A stretch of 64,000 nt of DNA from Streptomyces caniferus (GTDB taxonomy: Bacteria; Actinomycetota; Actinomycetes; Streptomycetales; Streptomycetaceae), in assembly GCF_009811555.1 (NCBI RefSeq), contig NZ_BLIN01000005.1, forward strand, positions 1,559,501-1,623,500, read 5' to 3'. A program made the position numbers and the translations under genes. Positions 8,451 to 17,470 of this stretch are shown here, in pieces. The stretch's first letter is position 1. Each line of letters begins with the position of its first letter. The notes beneath the pieces are model-generated. The model saw only the letters and a program-made list of their open reading frames with translations, searched no databases and had not been told where the DNA came from.

Positions 8451-9538
8451 CATCTGTGCAGGACAGCTTATCGGCCAGCGATCTGCAGGCCTGGGCACGT
8501 CGCCCCTCTACTTTCCTTTGCCGAGACCGTTTCGGCGCCCTGATGGCGGGAGTCGAAATTTTCGCGCCGCCACCGGTCGTCGATTACGTGGCGTGGTACA
8601 CCGAAGGCTTCTTCGCTCGAGGAGATTCCCCAGCGAGAGCACGGCTTTTCATTCATGACGTGGGCCCAGAACTGATCCGCTCGGTCAAGGACGCCCGGCT
8701 CACATCGCCCCTGCGCCGAGCGATTTTGCCGCCTTCGTCGGACACAGTCTGCTTGGTGGATGACACTCGCTCAACAGTCCATCTGTTCCTGGTGGCAGCC
8801 ACCAGCGACGAGCCCATGCTGATGGCGGTCCGGGTACTGCGCGCGCTGGTACTTCGCACACTCCTTGGGGATGGCTGCCCGTTCTTCCACGCGGCGTGTT
8901 TCACGCTCCGCGGGGTGGGCGTGGCTTTGGTCGGGAGGCGGACAGCCGGCAAGACGACGCTGCTGCTCCACTGCCTGGACAGCCTTGGGGCGGCACTCGT
9001 GGGCAACGACAAGTTCGCCCTCGTGCAAGACGCCGACTCGAACGCCGAAAACGCTCTTGGCTTCCCCATCCAGATCGGGATCCGCGCGGGCAGCGTGCTG
9101 GCCCTGGGTGACGGCCCGCTGCGGGCCTCTCTCATGCGCCGGTGGTCTCAGCGGTTCGGCGACATCGAAGCCCACCGCAATGACCGTGAGACCCGTCTTG
9201 GGATACGGCCGCAGGAGTTAGCCGCCACGGCAGACAGCACGGTGATGCCTCAATGCCATCTCGGCCTGGCCATTGAACCGTACCTTGATCCACACGCGGT
9301 CACACCGCGTCTGGAGAGGCTCAACGATGACGAACGCCGGATGCTGTGGACGCACAACCTGCTGCGCCGTCCAGCCGACGTCTTCCCCCAGCAGGCAGCC
9401 TTGGCCGGACCGGCCAGCGAGACCGAGCTGCGGATTCCGCAGGTTCCCACGTACCGGCTGATTCAACCGCCGGCTGCGGGCCCGCTGACGAGCCGAGTGA
9501 TCGAAGACCTAGTGTGCCGCGTGTCGGTGGATGGATGA
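8447..9538 (+). CDS. HPr kinase-like P-loop protein
   Basis: The protein has 363 residues. GTG 8447 overlaps the preceding TGA; GTG 8456 is an alternative. A Walker A motif VGRRTAGKTTLLL lies around residues 160-172 and is followed by LGAALVGNDKFAL, the pattern of HPr kinase/phosphorylase-like proteins. Relatives occur in some peptide and other natural-product clusters as kinases. It has two TTA codons (8468-8470 and 9218-9220), so its translation should depend on the bldA leucyl-tRNA. It lacks the full HprK architecture, and its substrate is unknown. It could phosphorylate the pathway intermediate handled by the neighbouring radical SAM and carbamoyltransferase enzymes. Confidence 0.65.
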   Translation: MTSVQDSLSASDLQAWARRPSTFLCRDRFGALMAGVEIFAPPPVVDYVAWYTEGFFARGDSPARARLFIHDVGPELIRSVKDARLTSPLRRAILPPSSDTVCLVDDTRSTVHLFLVAATSDEPMLMAVRVLRALVLRTLLGDGCPFFHAACFTLRGVGVALVGRRTAGKTTLLLHCLDSLGAALVGNDKFALVQDADSNAENALGFPIQIGIRAGSVLALGDGPLRASLMRRWSQRFGDIEAHRNDRETRLGIRPQELAATADSTVMPQCHLGLAIEPYLDPHAVTPRLERLNDDERRMLWTHNLLRRPADVFPQQAALAGPASETELRIPQVPTYRLIQPPAAGPLTSRVIEDLVCRVSVDG

Positions 9539-11238
9539 GGAATATGCGCATTCTCGGAATCGCCAGCGATCTGCACATCTCCTCGGCCGCGCTGATCGAG
9601 GACGGACACGTCCTGGCGGCAGCGGCGGAAGAACGCTTCACCCGGCGCAAGCACGCGCGCGACTTCCCCGCCCGCGCGATCGAGTACTGCCTGTCCACCA
9701 TCCCAGATGGTCTCTGCGGCCTGGACCGGATCGCGGTGAGCACGAACCCGACGATCGACTTGAGCGTGCCCGACGGCCGCTATGCCGGACGCGCCCGCTG
9801 GCATCCCGAAGGGCTCTACTCGATACCGAACAACCTCGCCGCTCTACTGGACGCGCCGTATCAAGGGTGCGCCACACAGATCCTGCAGACCGCAGGCGAG
9901 CCGCTGCACATCGACTACGTCTATCACCACGATGCGCACGCGGCGAACGCCTTCTTCCTCTCACCATTCGAGTCGGCCGCGGTCCTGACTGTCGATGGCC
10001 GAGGCGAGGACTGCACCGCGCTGCGCGCCGTCGGGAACCGCAACACCTTCACCACGATGGACACCATCCCCTACCCCCACTCGGTAGGGCTGCTCTACGG
10101 CGCAGTCACCCAATATCTGGGCTTCCGGATTGACCGGGACGAATGGAAGGTCATGGGGCTGGCCGCCTACGGCGACCCCAACAGCGCTGCCTACAAGCTG
10201 CTCCGAGACCTCATCGGCTTTCAAGACGGCACGATCCGCCTCGACCTCAACTACTTCGCCTACTACCTTCGCCCCTCTCGCAGCGCCGTCAGCGAGGCGT
10301 TCATCCACCGCTTCGGCCCGCCCCGCCTACCAGATGAACCCGTCACCGCCCGGCACCATGACATCGCCGCGGCCGTCCAGCATGTGCTGGAGGACGCCCT
10401 TCACTACCTCCTCGCCGACCTGCACCAGCAGACGGGGCTGAAAAGGGTTGCCCTGGGCGGAGGGACGTTCATGAACTCCGTCTTCAATGGGAAGATCACG
10501 CCCTCGACGCCGTTCGACGAGGTCTTCATTTCAAGCTGTCCCGATGACAGCGGCACCTCTATCGGCGCGGCCCTGTACACGCACTGCGTCCTGCTTGAGG
10601 CCGAGCGCGGTCCGGCTATGACTCACAACTACTACGGACCTTCCTTTGAGCAGACCGCGATCGACGAGGCACTGGCCCTGGCCAAGCTGCGCGCGCCGGC
10701 TGTGGACGATCCGGCTGATGCCGCTGCACACGCGCTAGCCGAGGGGAAGATCATCGGCTGGTTCCAGGGAAGCATGGAACTCGGGCAGCGGGCGCTGGGG
10801 AACCGCTCCATCCTCGCCGATCCCCGCAGTGTGCGCATGCGTGACCAGGTGAATAGCGCGGTGAAATTCCGTGAGCCATGGCGGCCCTTCGCCCCGGCCG
10901 TACTTGCTGAGGATTTCGCCACCTACTTCGGCCCGGAACCAGCGGTGTACTTCATGGAGCGCACGCTGCCGGTGCGGGACGAGGCGCGGAACCTCATCCC
11001 TGCCGCGGTCCACATCGACGGCACCGCCAGACCTCAGACCGTGACCGTGGACACCAATCCGCTCTTCCACCGGCTGATCACGGGATTCCGTGACCGGACC
11101 GGCGTCGCCGCGGTCCTCAACACCTCGTTCAACCTGGCAGAGGAACCCATCGTGTGCAGCCCCCAAGACGCGATCCGCACCTTCTACTCTTCGGGGCTGG
11201 ACTTGCTCGTCATGGGGAATCGGGTGCTGACCAAGTGA
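9535..11238 (+). CDS. O-carbamoyltransferase (NodU/CmcH/TobZ family)
   Basis: The protein has 567 residues, the usual family length. The ATGA overlap at 9535 couples it to the upstream gene. The N-terminal domain begins ILGIASDLHISSAALIEDG and carries EERFTRRKH and the metal-binding HHDAHAANAF. Further family motifs are KVMGLAAYGDP, LGGGTFMNSV and QRALGNRSILADPR. The last lies in the YrdC-like/Kae1-like part that uses carbamoyl phosphate and ATP. These enzymes transfer a carbamoyl group to a hydroxyl of antibiotics (cephamycin, novobiocin, tobramycin) or Nod factors. It is the strongest sign that the operon makes a decorated small molecule. Confidence 0.92.
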   Translation: MRNMRILGIASDLHISSAALIEDGHVLAAAAEERFTRRKHARDFPARAIEYCLSTIPDGLCGLDRIAVSTNPTIDLSVPDGRYAGRARWHPEGLYSIPNNLAALLDAPYQGCATQILQTAGEPLHIDYVYHHDAHAANAFFLSPFESAAVLTVDGRGEDCTALRAVGNRNTFTTMDTIPYPHSVGLLYGAVTQYLGFRIDRDEWKVMGLAAYGDPNSAAYKLLRDLIGFQDGTIRLDLNYFAYYLRPSRSAVSEAFIHRFGPPRLPDEPVTARHHDIAAAVQHVLEDALHYLLADLHQQTGLKRVALGGGTFMNSVFNGKITPSTPFDEVFISSCPDDSGTSIGAALYTHCVLLEAERGPAMTHNYYGPSFEQTAIDEALALAKLRAPAVDDPADAAAHALAEGKIIGWFQGSMELGQRALGNRSILADPRSVRMRDQVNSAVKFREPWRPFAPAVLAEDFATYFGPEPAVYFMERTLPVRDEARNLIPAAVHIDGTARPQTVTVDTNPLFHRLITGFRDRTGVAAVLNTSFNLAEEPIVCSPQDAIRTFYSSGLDLLVMGNRVLTK

Positions 11239-12197
11239 CTACGACGATGGGCGCGGTGGAGCTGTCCGCGTGCCTGCGCCAGTACGGATTACAGGTGAGC
11301 GGACCTGCGCGGCTGCTTTCCGGCGGGCACGTCGGACAGTCCGCCGTGGTTCCCACGGCCCAGGGGCTGCTCGTCGTAAAACGGTGCAACCGGCGGTTCG
11401 ACTCGGCACGCGTTCAACTCGCAGCTCAGGCACATCAGCACGCGGCCCGGGCCGGCCTCGCCCCGCCCCTGAGACTCACTCGCGATGGCCAATGGACCGC
11501 CCAGGTCGAAGATGCCACGTACACCGTGGCCGAGTACGTCGATCAAGCGGAGCGGGCTGGGCCAGCTGGCTTTGCCTCCGCTCTCGCCGCTCTGCACAGC
11601 CACTTCGAAGGCTTCAGCCCGCAGGGTCGCTGCCCCAACTTTCTTCAACTGCCCGACCCTCCCGCGGCAGACTTGGAGCGGATCCGGCGGCAGACTGACG
11701 ATGCAGCCAGCCAGGAAGCGATCCAATGGCGAATCACGATCCTCGCGGAGTTCGGGCTCGAAGCGCAGTCGCTGGCTGCCGAGCCCCGAAGCTGGGTGCA
11801 CGGCGACGCACGTCCGGACAACCTGCTCATCACGCGCCGCCCGGACCGTCGCCTGTTCATCGACTTCGATCAGGTCTCCCGCTTCCCGCGGCCCTATGAG
11901 ATCGTCCGGGCCTTCATAGCCTGCATCAGCCCACGGCTGTCCGCGCACCGGTTGGGATCGACGTTCCGGGACTATCTGAACGCGTACCACGCCGTCGCCC
12001 CGATCCCCGCAACCGATCGCGCAATCATGATCGACCTATACCTCACCGTTCAAGCGGCGGAGACACGCACCTTCACCACGCCCCAGGGCGAGATCCGCGG
12101 CATGCCGGCTTTCGCGCGTGCCCGCCACCAGCAGTTGACCTGGATCATCGAACACCGCGACCTCCTGCGCAGGGTCGCAGAGGAGGCTCAGCCGTGA
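11235..12197 (+). CDS. APH-fold small-molecule kinase
   Basis: The protein has 320 residues, with GTG 11235 overlapping the carbamoyltransferase stop. The N-lobe has GGHVGQSAVVPTAQG then LLVVKRC (lysine strand). The catalytic loop is WVHGDARPDNLLI and the metal-binding motif is FIDFDQVSRF. This is the aminoglycoside phosphotransferase/homoserine kinase fold. In a biosynthetic operon it could phosphorylate an intermediate or give self-resistance by phosphorylating the product. A TTA codon lies at 11289-11291. It differs in sequence from the truncated kinase at the left edge. Confidence 0.85.
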   Translation: MTTTMGAVELSACLRQYGLQVSGPARLLSGGHVGQSAVVPTAQGLLVVKRCNRRFDSARVQLAAQAHQHAARAGLAPPLRLTRDGQWTAQVEDATYTVAEYVDQAERAGPAGFASALAALHSHFEGFSPQGRCPNFLQLPDPPAADLERIRRQTDDAASQEAIQWRITILAEFGLEAQSLAAEPRSWVHGDARPDNLLITRRPDRRLFIDFDQVSRFPRPYEIVRAFIACISPRLSAHRLGSTFRDYLNAYHAVAPIPATDRAIMIDLYLTVQAAETRTFTTPQGEIRGMPAFARARHQQLTWIIEHRDLLRRVAEEAQP

Positions 12198-13459
12198 CCA
12201 CCCTCGCTCTCTTCGGCGGGCCGCCCATACGGACCCGTGCCTTCCAAGCCTGGCCGCAGTCCGACCAGGCGGAGCTTGGTGCGCTTGCCGGTGTCCTCGC
12301 CAGCCGCCGCTGGGGAGGGGTCCACAGCGGATCACAAGGTGAGGCGTTCGAAAGGGCGCTCGGCGAGTACCTCGACGTTCCGCACATGGCGGTGGTGTCG
12401 AGCGGTACTGCTGGACTCATGATCGCCCTGAGAGCACTTGGTGTCCAAGCCGGTGACGAGGTCGTCGTCCCCGCCATGACCTATGTGGCGACGGCCACCG
12501 CAGTATCCGTACTCGGCGGTGTGCCGGTGTTCGCGGACATCGACGCTGCCACCCACACGATCGACCCTTCGTCCGTGGAAGCTGCGATCAGCGAGAAGAC
12601 GAAGGCGATCATTGCCGTTCACCTGGGCGGGCACCCTGCCGACATGGACCGCCTCGGACTCATCGCCGAGGAACGCGGCGTCCCGATCGTTGAGGACTGC
12701 GCCCAGTCTCTCGGCGCGACCTGGAAAGGCGCTCACACCGGATCGCTTGGTCGGGTCGGCGTGTTCAGCTTCGCTAATACCAAGAACATCTCCGCCGGAG
12801 AGGGTGGAGCGGTTGTCACACAAGATGGTGAGCTCGCGGCACGTATAGCGTCGCTACGCGATCACGGGCGCCCCCTTGGCGTCACCGGTCACCACCCCGA
12901 ACTGGGCTGGAACCTGCGGCTCAGCGAGTTTCAGTCCGCCATACTGGGCGTCCAACTCGAACGCCTGGACTGCCAACTCGCAGCGAAGACCAAGTGCGCA
13001 GCGTTCCTCACCAGCGTGCTGTCCAGCGGGCCAGGATTGCGGCCTGTGCCCGCCGATCTCGATCCACGGGTAACCAGACACGGCCGGTTCTCCCTCGCGT
13101 TCACCATCGACGCCGAAGCATTCAGCAACATTTCGACCAGCTCCTTCCGCTCCGCGCTGAGAGCGGAAGGCATCCCTGTCGGTCTCCGCGACCTCATCGC
13201 CTGTCCCGACGAGCCGATCTACGCCGACGGCGCAGCCCAGGACTATGCGCACTCACGAACCGTGTCGTGTACGCGGGCCCGTACTGCCTGCACCAGGCTG
13301 GTGCTGTTCGGACAGGCAGCCGGGTCAGGCATGCTGCTCGAAGACCCATCGGAACTCGCCGATGTCGTACGTGCAGTGGAGAAGGTCCACGACAACTGCA
13401 GCCAACTCCGCGAAGCGGAACTTCAGCGCGCCACGACCCATGTTCCATCCGATTCCTAG
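12194..13459 (+). CDS. DegT/DnrJ/EryC1/StrS-family PLP aminotransferase
   Basis: The protein has 421 residues and overlaps the kinase by four bases. PLP-fold landmarks are SSGTAGLMIAL (phosphate binding), VVVPAMTYVATA, IVEDCAQSLGA (the Asp contacting the pyridine nitrogen) and FSFANTKNISAGEGG with the Schiff-base lysine. The opening FGGPPIRTRAF..WP and the GGHPADMD segment resemble glutamine:scyllo-inosose aminotransferases and AHBA-synthase-like members more than classical dTDP-sugar aminotransferases. It would install an amino group on a keto-sugar or keto-cyclitol, consistent with an upstream dehydrogenase. The exact substrate is not deducible. Confidence 0.9.
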   Translation: MTTLALFGGPPIRTRAFQAWPQSDQAELGALAGVLASRRWGGVHSGSQGEAFERALGEYLDVPHMAVVSSGTAGLMIALRALGVQAGDEVVVPAMTYVATATAVSVLGGVPVFADIDAATHTIDPSSVEAAISEKTKAIIAVHLGGHPADMDRLGLIAEERGVPIVEDCAQSLGATWKGAHTGSLGRVGVFSFANTKNISAGEGGAVVTQDGELAARIASLRDHGRPLGVTGHHPELGWNLRLSEFQSAILGVQLERLDCQLAAKTKCAAFLTSVLSSGPGLRPVPADLDPRVTRHGRFSLAFTIDAEAFSNISTSSFRSALRAEGIPVGLRDLIACPDEPIYADGAAQDYAHSRTVSCTRARTACTRLVLFGQAAGSGMLLEDPSELADVVRAVEKVHDNCSQLREAELQRATTHVPSDS

Positions 13460-13473
13460 CCAAGGAGAGTCAC

Positions 13474-13944
13474 ATGCCCCGAGCACCATTCCAAATCCTC
13501 GTCGTACCATTCCGCCGTGTCGGCGAGCAGATCGAATACGCCGTTCTGCGCCGCCAGGACATGAATATCTGGCAGGCAGTCGCCGGCGGCGGTGAATCAG
13601 GCGAGAGCCCACAGCAGGCTGCCGTCCGCGAGGCGCGTGAAGAGCTCGGCCTCGATCGGACAGTCGCGCTCTACCCCCTGCAGACCACCGCGAGCATCCC
13701 AGCACGGTTCTTCGCTGATCGACACAGTTGGCCAGCGGGAACCTACGTTGTGCCTGAGTACTCATTCGCCGCGGACCTGACCGACGTAGAAATCAAGCTC
13801 TCTGACGAACACACCGACGTCCAGTGGCTGGACTACAAGGCGGTCAACGACCTGCTGCAATTCGACAGCAACCGCACAGCCCTGGGTGAGCTTCACGAGC
13901 GTCTGCTGGCCGCCGACCTGCCCCGACAGGTCGAGTCACAGTGA
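13474..13944 (+). CDS. Nudix hydrolase (NudB-like)
   Basis: The protein has 156 residues. ATG 13474 follows AAGGAGAG. The Nudix box starts GGGESGESPQQ and fits G x5 E x7 REAREELGL (residues ~39-61). The opening FQILVVPFRR and YAVLRRQDMNIWQ resemble dihydroneopterin-triphosphate/dATP pyrophosphohydrolases of the NudB type. It is the second Nudix enzyme in the island and sits inside the operon, suggesting hydrolysis of a nucleotide-activated intermediate. It overlaps the following dehydrogenase gene by four bases. Confidence 0.9.
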   Translation: MPRAPFQILVVPFRRVGEQIEYAVLRRQDMNIWQAVAGGGESGESPQQAAVREAREELGLDRTVALYPLQTTASIPARFFADRHSWPAGTYVVPEYSFAADLTDVEIKLSDEHTDVQWLDYKAVNDLLQFDSNRTALGELHERLLAADLPRQVESQ

Positions 13945-15221
13945 TCGACGCACCCTCCGAACCGTTGCGCACAGTGATACTCGGCCAAGGCTACGTCGGC
14001 CTGCCGCTGGCCATCCGGGCAGCGCAAGTCGGCCACCAGGTCGTGGGATTCGACACCGACGCAGACCGCGTGAAACGGCTGCAAGCCGCAGAGTCGTCGA
14101 ACCCTGACGTGCCGGCGGAGCTGATCGCGACAGCTCTGGCGAACGGGCTCTACGCGCCAACGACTCGCCCAGAAGACTTGGCCGGATTCGATGTCGCAGT
14201 GATTGCGGTTCCGACCCCGCTACGCGACGGCGCACCAGATCTTTCCGCGATCGAGCATGCCGGCCTGGCGCTCGCGCCACACCTTGAGCCGGGCTGTGTC
14301 ATCATCCTGGAATCCACCACGTATCCGGGAACGACTGACGACGTTCTCAAGCCATTATTAGAAGCCGCCTCCGGGCTTCGGGCAGGTGAGGATTTCCACC
14401 TCGGCTACAGCCCCGAACGGATCGACCCCGGCAACCGAATATGGACCCTCCAAAATACGCCGAAGATCGTCTCCGGGGTAGACGATGCGTCTCTGAAAGC
14501 CGTGAGTGACTACTACCGGAGCCTCGTCGACACTGTCGTCGAAGTCTCTGCGGTGCGCGACGCCGAACTGGCGAAACTCCTGGAGAACACCTTCCGCCAA
14601 GTCAACATCGCCTTGGTCAATGAAATCGCTGTCCACGCCCAGCAACTCGGCACCGACATCTGGGCGGCACTCGATGCCGCATCCACCAAGCCTTTCGGTT
14701 TCATGCACTTCACACCCGGCCCCGGCGTTGGCGGGCACTGCCTTCCGGTCGACCCCACCTACTTGTCCTGGCAAGTCCGGAGGCAGACAGGCCAGGCACT
14801 GCGGCTGATCGAGGCGGCCGACGAGGTCAACTCCGCGATGCCCGCCTATATCGTGAAGCGCCTGACCGATGCACTCAACCGGAAGGGCCTGCCGGTCAAC
14901 GGCTCACGCATCCTCCTGCTCGGCATGGCCTACAAGCCCAACACCGGCGATACCCGGAACTCCCCGACGATCACCATCGCCCGACTCCTGGCCGGACACG
15001 GAGCTCACGTTGAGATCGTCGACCCTCACGCCGACGATCCGGTCGGCCTCGATGTCCGAGTGCACTATTCCCAGCTCACCGCGAACAATACGGCGACGTC
15101 CGACGCGGTCGTCCTGCTGACCGACCACGATGCGTTCGATCTCCAGCTCATCGAGGACCATGCGCCGTACGTCTTGGATTGCCGAGCACGCCTGAGCGGC
15201 GCGCATGTCGAACGCCTGTGA
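13941..15221 (+). CDS. UDP-sugar / UDP-N-acetyl-sugar 6-dehydrogenase
   Basis: The protein has 426 residues, with GTG 13941 overlapping the Nudix stop. The Rossmann motif GQGYVGLP is at residues ~11-18. The central domain has LLENTFRQVNIALVNE. The active-site nucleophile is C267 in GVGGHCLPVDP, with K and D of LGMAYKPNTGDTR further on. This is the UDP-glucose/GDP-mannose dehydrogenase family, closest in pattern to WecC/WbpA-type enzymes that oxidise C6 of UDP-N-acetyl-hexosamines to uronates with two NAD. It has two consecutive TTA codons at 14355-14360. It could supply a uronic-acid sugar for the pathway. Confidence 0.9.
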   Translation: MIDAPSEPLRTVILGQGYVGLPLAIRAAQVGHQVVGFDTDADRVKRLQAAESSNPDVPAELIATALANGLYAPTTRPEDLAGFDVAVIAVPTPLRDGAPDLSAIEHAGLALAPHLEPGCVIILESTTYPGTTDDVLKPLLEAASGLRAGEDFHLGYSPERIDPGNRIWTLQNTPKIVSGVDDASLKAVSDYYRSLVDTVVEVSAVRDAELAKLLENTFRQVNIALVNEIAVHAQQLGTDIWAALDAASTKPFGFMHFTPGPGVGGHCLPVDPTYLSWQVRRQTGQALRLIEAADEVNSAMPAYIVKRLTDALNRKGLPVNGSRILLLGMAYKPNTGDTRNSPTITIARLLAGHGAHVEIVDPHADDPVGLDVRVHYSQLTANNTATSDAVVLLTDHDAFDLQLIEDHAPYVLDCRARLSGAHVERL

Positions 15222-15258
15222 CCTGTTGTCCGACTTGCTCCTACCCGAGGACATGGCC

Positions 15259-16341
15259 ATGCCCCACGGACCCTCAACATCAAGGGATTTCGCTTCGAGT
15301 GACCGCTGCCTGGTGAGCCTGCCGAAAGCCGACCTGCACCTCCATCTCGAGGGCGCCATGCGGCCCGGAACTCTCGCAGAACTGGCAAGCACCTATACCA
15401 AGCCGATGCCGCAGGTGGACTCCTACCGCTCGTTTGACGAGTTCCAGCACTGCTATCGAGCGGTCGTCAAGCTGATTCGAACACGAGGTGGTATTCGGCG
15501 CCTGGTACGAGAGGTCGTCGAGGACGCGGCAGCCTCGGGAGTCGTCTGGATCGAGCCACATTTCAATCCGACGACCTACGCTCCCGCGCTCGGCTCGGCC
15601 GAAGACGTGCTTGATCTCGTTTTGGACGCTGGAACTGCGGCGGGCAGAACCCTCGGCGTCGGCTTCGGACTCATACTCAGCGCAAGCCGCAACCGCGATC
15701 CGCGAGATGCCACTGCTCTCGCGGGACTCGCCGCCGACTACGCCGGCCGCGGCGTAGTTGCCTTCGGTCTCACCGGTGATGAAGCTGCCACTCCTCCGGA
15801 GGCGTTCAGCGAAGCCTTCGTAATCGCCCGGGACGCAGGACTGATCATCGCACCACATGCAGGGGAACTCATGGGCGGACCGAGTATCCGCAGCACACTC
15901 GACGCATTGTCCCCCGATCGGATCGCCCATGGAGTTCGCGCAGCCGAACACCCGGCGCTCATGGAACACCTTGCCAACGAACACATCACCTTGGACGTGT
16001 GCCTGACGTCCAACCGCATCCTGGGAGTCGTCAAGCACATCGAAGAACATCCCTTACTGCACCTCTTGGAGAACGGGGTGCCATGTTCCCTGGGTTCCGA
16101 CGACCCTCTGCTGCTGAAGACCAGCATGCTCACGGAGTACCAGATCGCCCGGAACCAACTGTCGATGACAGACGGGCAACTAGCCGCCATAGCCAGCACA
16201 TCGATCCAATCGTCCGGGGCACCCGCCGAGCTCATCGCACACACCTTGATCGGAATCGCGGATTGGATGAAACAAGTTTTCCCAGATCCTGCCGAAGGGC
16301 ACCCCACCGTGCCCGCGAGGAGACGAACGGCGTACTGCTGA
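15259..16341 (+). CDS. Adenosine deaminase-like metal hydrolase
   Basis: The protein has 360 residues from ATG 15259, chosen because GAGGA lies seven bases upstream; ATG 15205 and 15253 are in-frame alternatives. Signature motifs are PKADLHLHLEGA (two metal histidines and the catalytic-loop region), PHAGE (catalytic Glu), and GSDDPLLL (metal Asp pair). The family deaminates adenosine, adenine or related aminopurines such as aminodeoxyfutalosine. Placement at the end of the operon suggests action on a purine-like or amino-bearing intermediate. A TTA codon lies at 16054-16056. Confidence 0.88.
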   Translation: MPHGPSTSRDFASSDRCLVSLPKADLHLHLEGAMRPGTLAELASTYTKPMPQVDSYRSFDEFQHCYRAVVKLIRTRGGIRRLVREVVEDAAASGVVWIEPHFNPTTYAPALGSAEDVLDLVLDAGTAAGRTLGVGFGLILSASRNRDPRDATALAGLAADYAGRGVVAFGLTGDEAATPPEAFSEAFVIARDAGLIIAPHAGELMGGPSIRSTLDALSPDRIAHGVRAAEHPALMEHLANEHITLDVCLTSNRILGVVKHIEEHPLLHLLENGVPCSLGSDDPLLLKTSMLTEYQIARNQLSMTDGQLAAIASTSIQSSGAPAELIAHTLIGIADWMKQVFPDPAEGHPTVPARRRTAYC

Positions 16342-16717
16342 ACGAGCACAGTGGCTGGCCCTCTTCGACGCCCTCCCCCAGTGGCATGAGGTGATCGAGG
16401 CCGGAGTGCGGCGCCTGGCCGACGGCGTCACCCGCATGTGGGGACTGGTCGCGTACGACAGCTGCCAGGTCACCACCCCTACGCCGGCCTTGACCTGGCG
16501 CCCGCCGAACGCAGGGTGCGGCCCTCCCGCGCGACCGGACCGAGTACGCCCAAACGTGTTCATGGCGATGGAGCATGCTGAGACTGCGACTGCCCGTAGC
16601 CGCTCATCGCCCACGTGGCTCAGTGGCAAGGACGCGACCTGCGATCCCGCACAAGGCACTACGCCCTCGGCGGTTGCGCATCGCCGGAGCACAGCCGGGC
16701 TGCCGGGCGTTGGCGTT
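16342..16717. other. Gene debris, possible relic
   Basis: No complete gene is visible. The plus-strand frame through 16280-16500 reads smoothly across the end of the deaminase gene region (RTAERAQWLALFDALPQWHE, then VIEAGVRRLADGVTRMW) but has no start of its own. It may be the remnant of a gene truncated by rearrangement. The family is not recognised. Confidence 0.3.
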
Positions 16718-17470
16718 CTACGGGCCTACGTCGAGGACTCGCTCCATGACGGTTTCGAAGAAGTCCTGGAACTCCGAAAGGCCATGCAGCGGTGGAAGTC
16801 CAGCGGCCACGCTTCCGTGCCACGCGGCGCCCACCAGTAGCTCTGCGGCCTCGTGCCACTCCTCGTCGCCATGCACCTGTACCCGGGAGGCAGCAGCCAT
16901 GGCGCGGGCAGCCTTCCTGGCGGCGACCGCGGCCGGCGTATCGGGGCCGGTGAGCTCGTCTGCCCTCTCGTACGTGAAGGGACAGCGCCCCTCGGAGCGG
17001 ATGACGTCTGAGCACATCAGGGGGTCGGAGTCGAACACACCGACCGCAGCGCGGGCCAGGCGGCGGCCGTCGGGTACGGCTCCCGCCCGGGACAGGGCGA
17101 GGAACGCCGTGTGGTAGATCTCCGCGCCCGGTTCGAAGCCGGCTTCCAGGAACCCCTCTCGCCTCATTACCGCATTCCCCGCTTCCAAGCACACAGCCCG
17201 CGCCTTCCTAACCTTCGTCGGATCGGCGTCGATGAACTCGTTCTCGATATGGGCGTAAGCGCCGACCCACATGCCGCGCTCCGCGAGGACGAGTGTGATT
17301 CGGGTCAGGGAATCGGCGGCGGTGGTGAGGCCAGCCGTACGCATTGCGTCGGCAAGGTCCAGTTCTTCCTGGGCAGGGGCGAACAGGCGAAGGGCGGTGG
17401 TGTACTTTACGCCACTGGCGGCCTGGATCTGGCGGGCAACGCGTGCAGCGCGGGTCTGGAATTTGGGCAC
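16718..17470 (-). CDS. Hypothetical protein with a QIQAASGVKYTTAL N-terminus
   Basis: The protein has 250 residues on the strand opposite to the biosynthetic operon. It begins MPKFQTRAARVARQIQAASG, then VKYTTALRLF. Similar QIQ..TG..YTTALR N-termini occur on Streptomyces accessory proteins of unknown function. The body is helical and Ala-rich, with AGAEIYHTAFLAL-like segments and EEWHEAAELLVGAAW. There is no signal peptide, membrane segment or recognised catalytic motif. It is isolated between gene debris and a non-coding region. No function is proposed. Confidence 0.65.
   Translation of the reverse strand: MPKFQTRAARVARQIQAASGVKYTTALRLFAPAQEELDLADAMRTAGLTTAADSLTRITLVLAERGMWVGAYAHIENEFIDADPTKVRKARAVCLEAGNAVMRREGFLEAGFEPGAEIYHTAFLALSRAGAVPDGRRLARAAVGVFDSDPLMCSDVIRSEGRCPFTYERADELTGPDTPAAVAARKAARAMAAASRVQVHGDEEWHEAAELLVGAAWHGSVAAGLPPLHGLSEFQDFFETVMERVLDVGP

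Noticed and set aside
7161-9538. RiPP cluster reading of radical SAM plus HprK-like genes
   Set aside because: No precursor peptide with a ribosome binding site was found nearby, and the other operon genes point to sugar or nucleoside chemistry.
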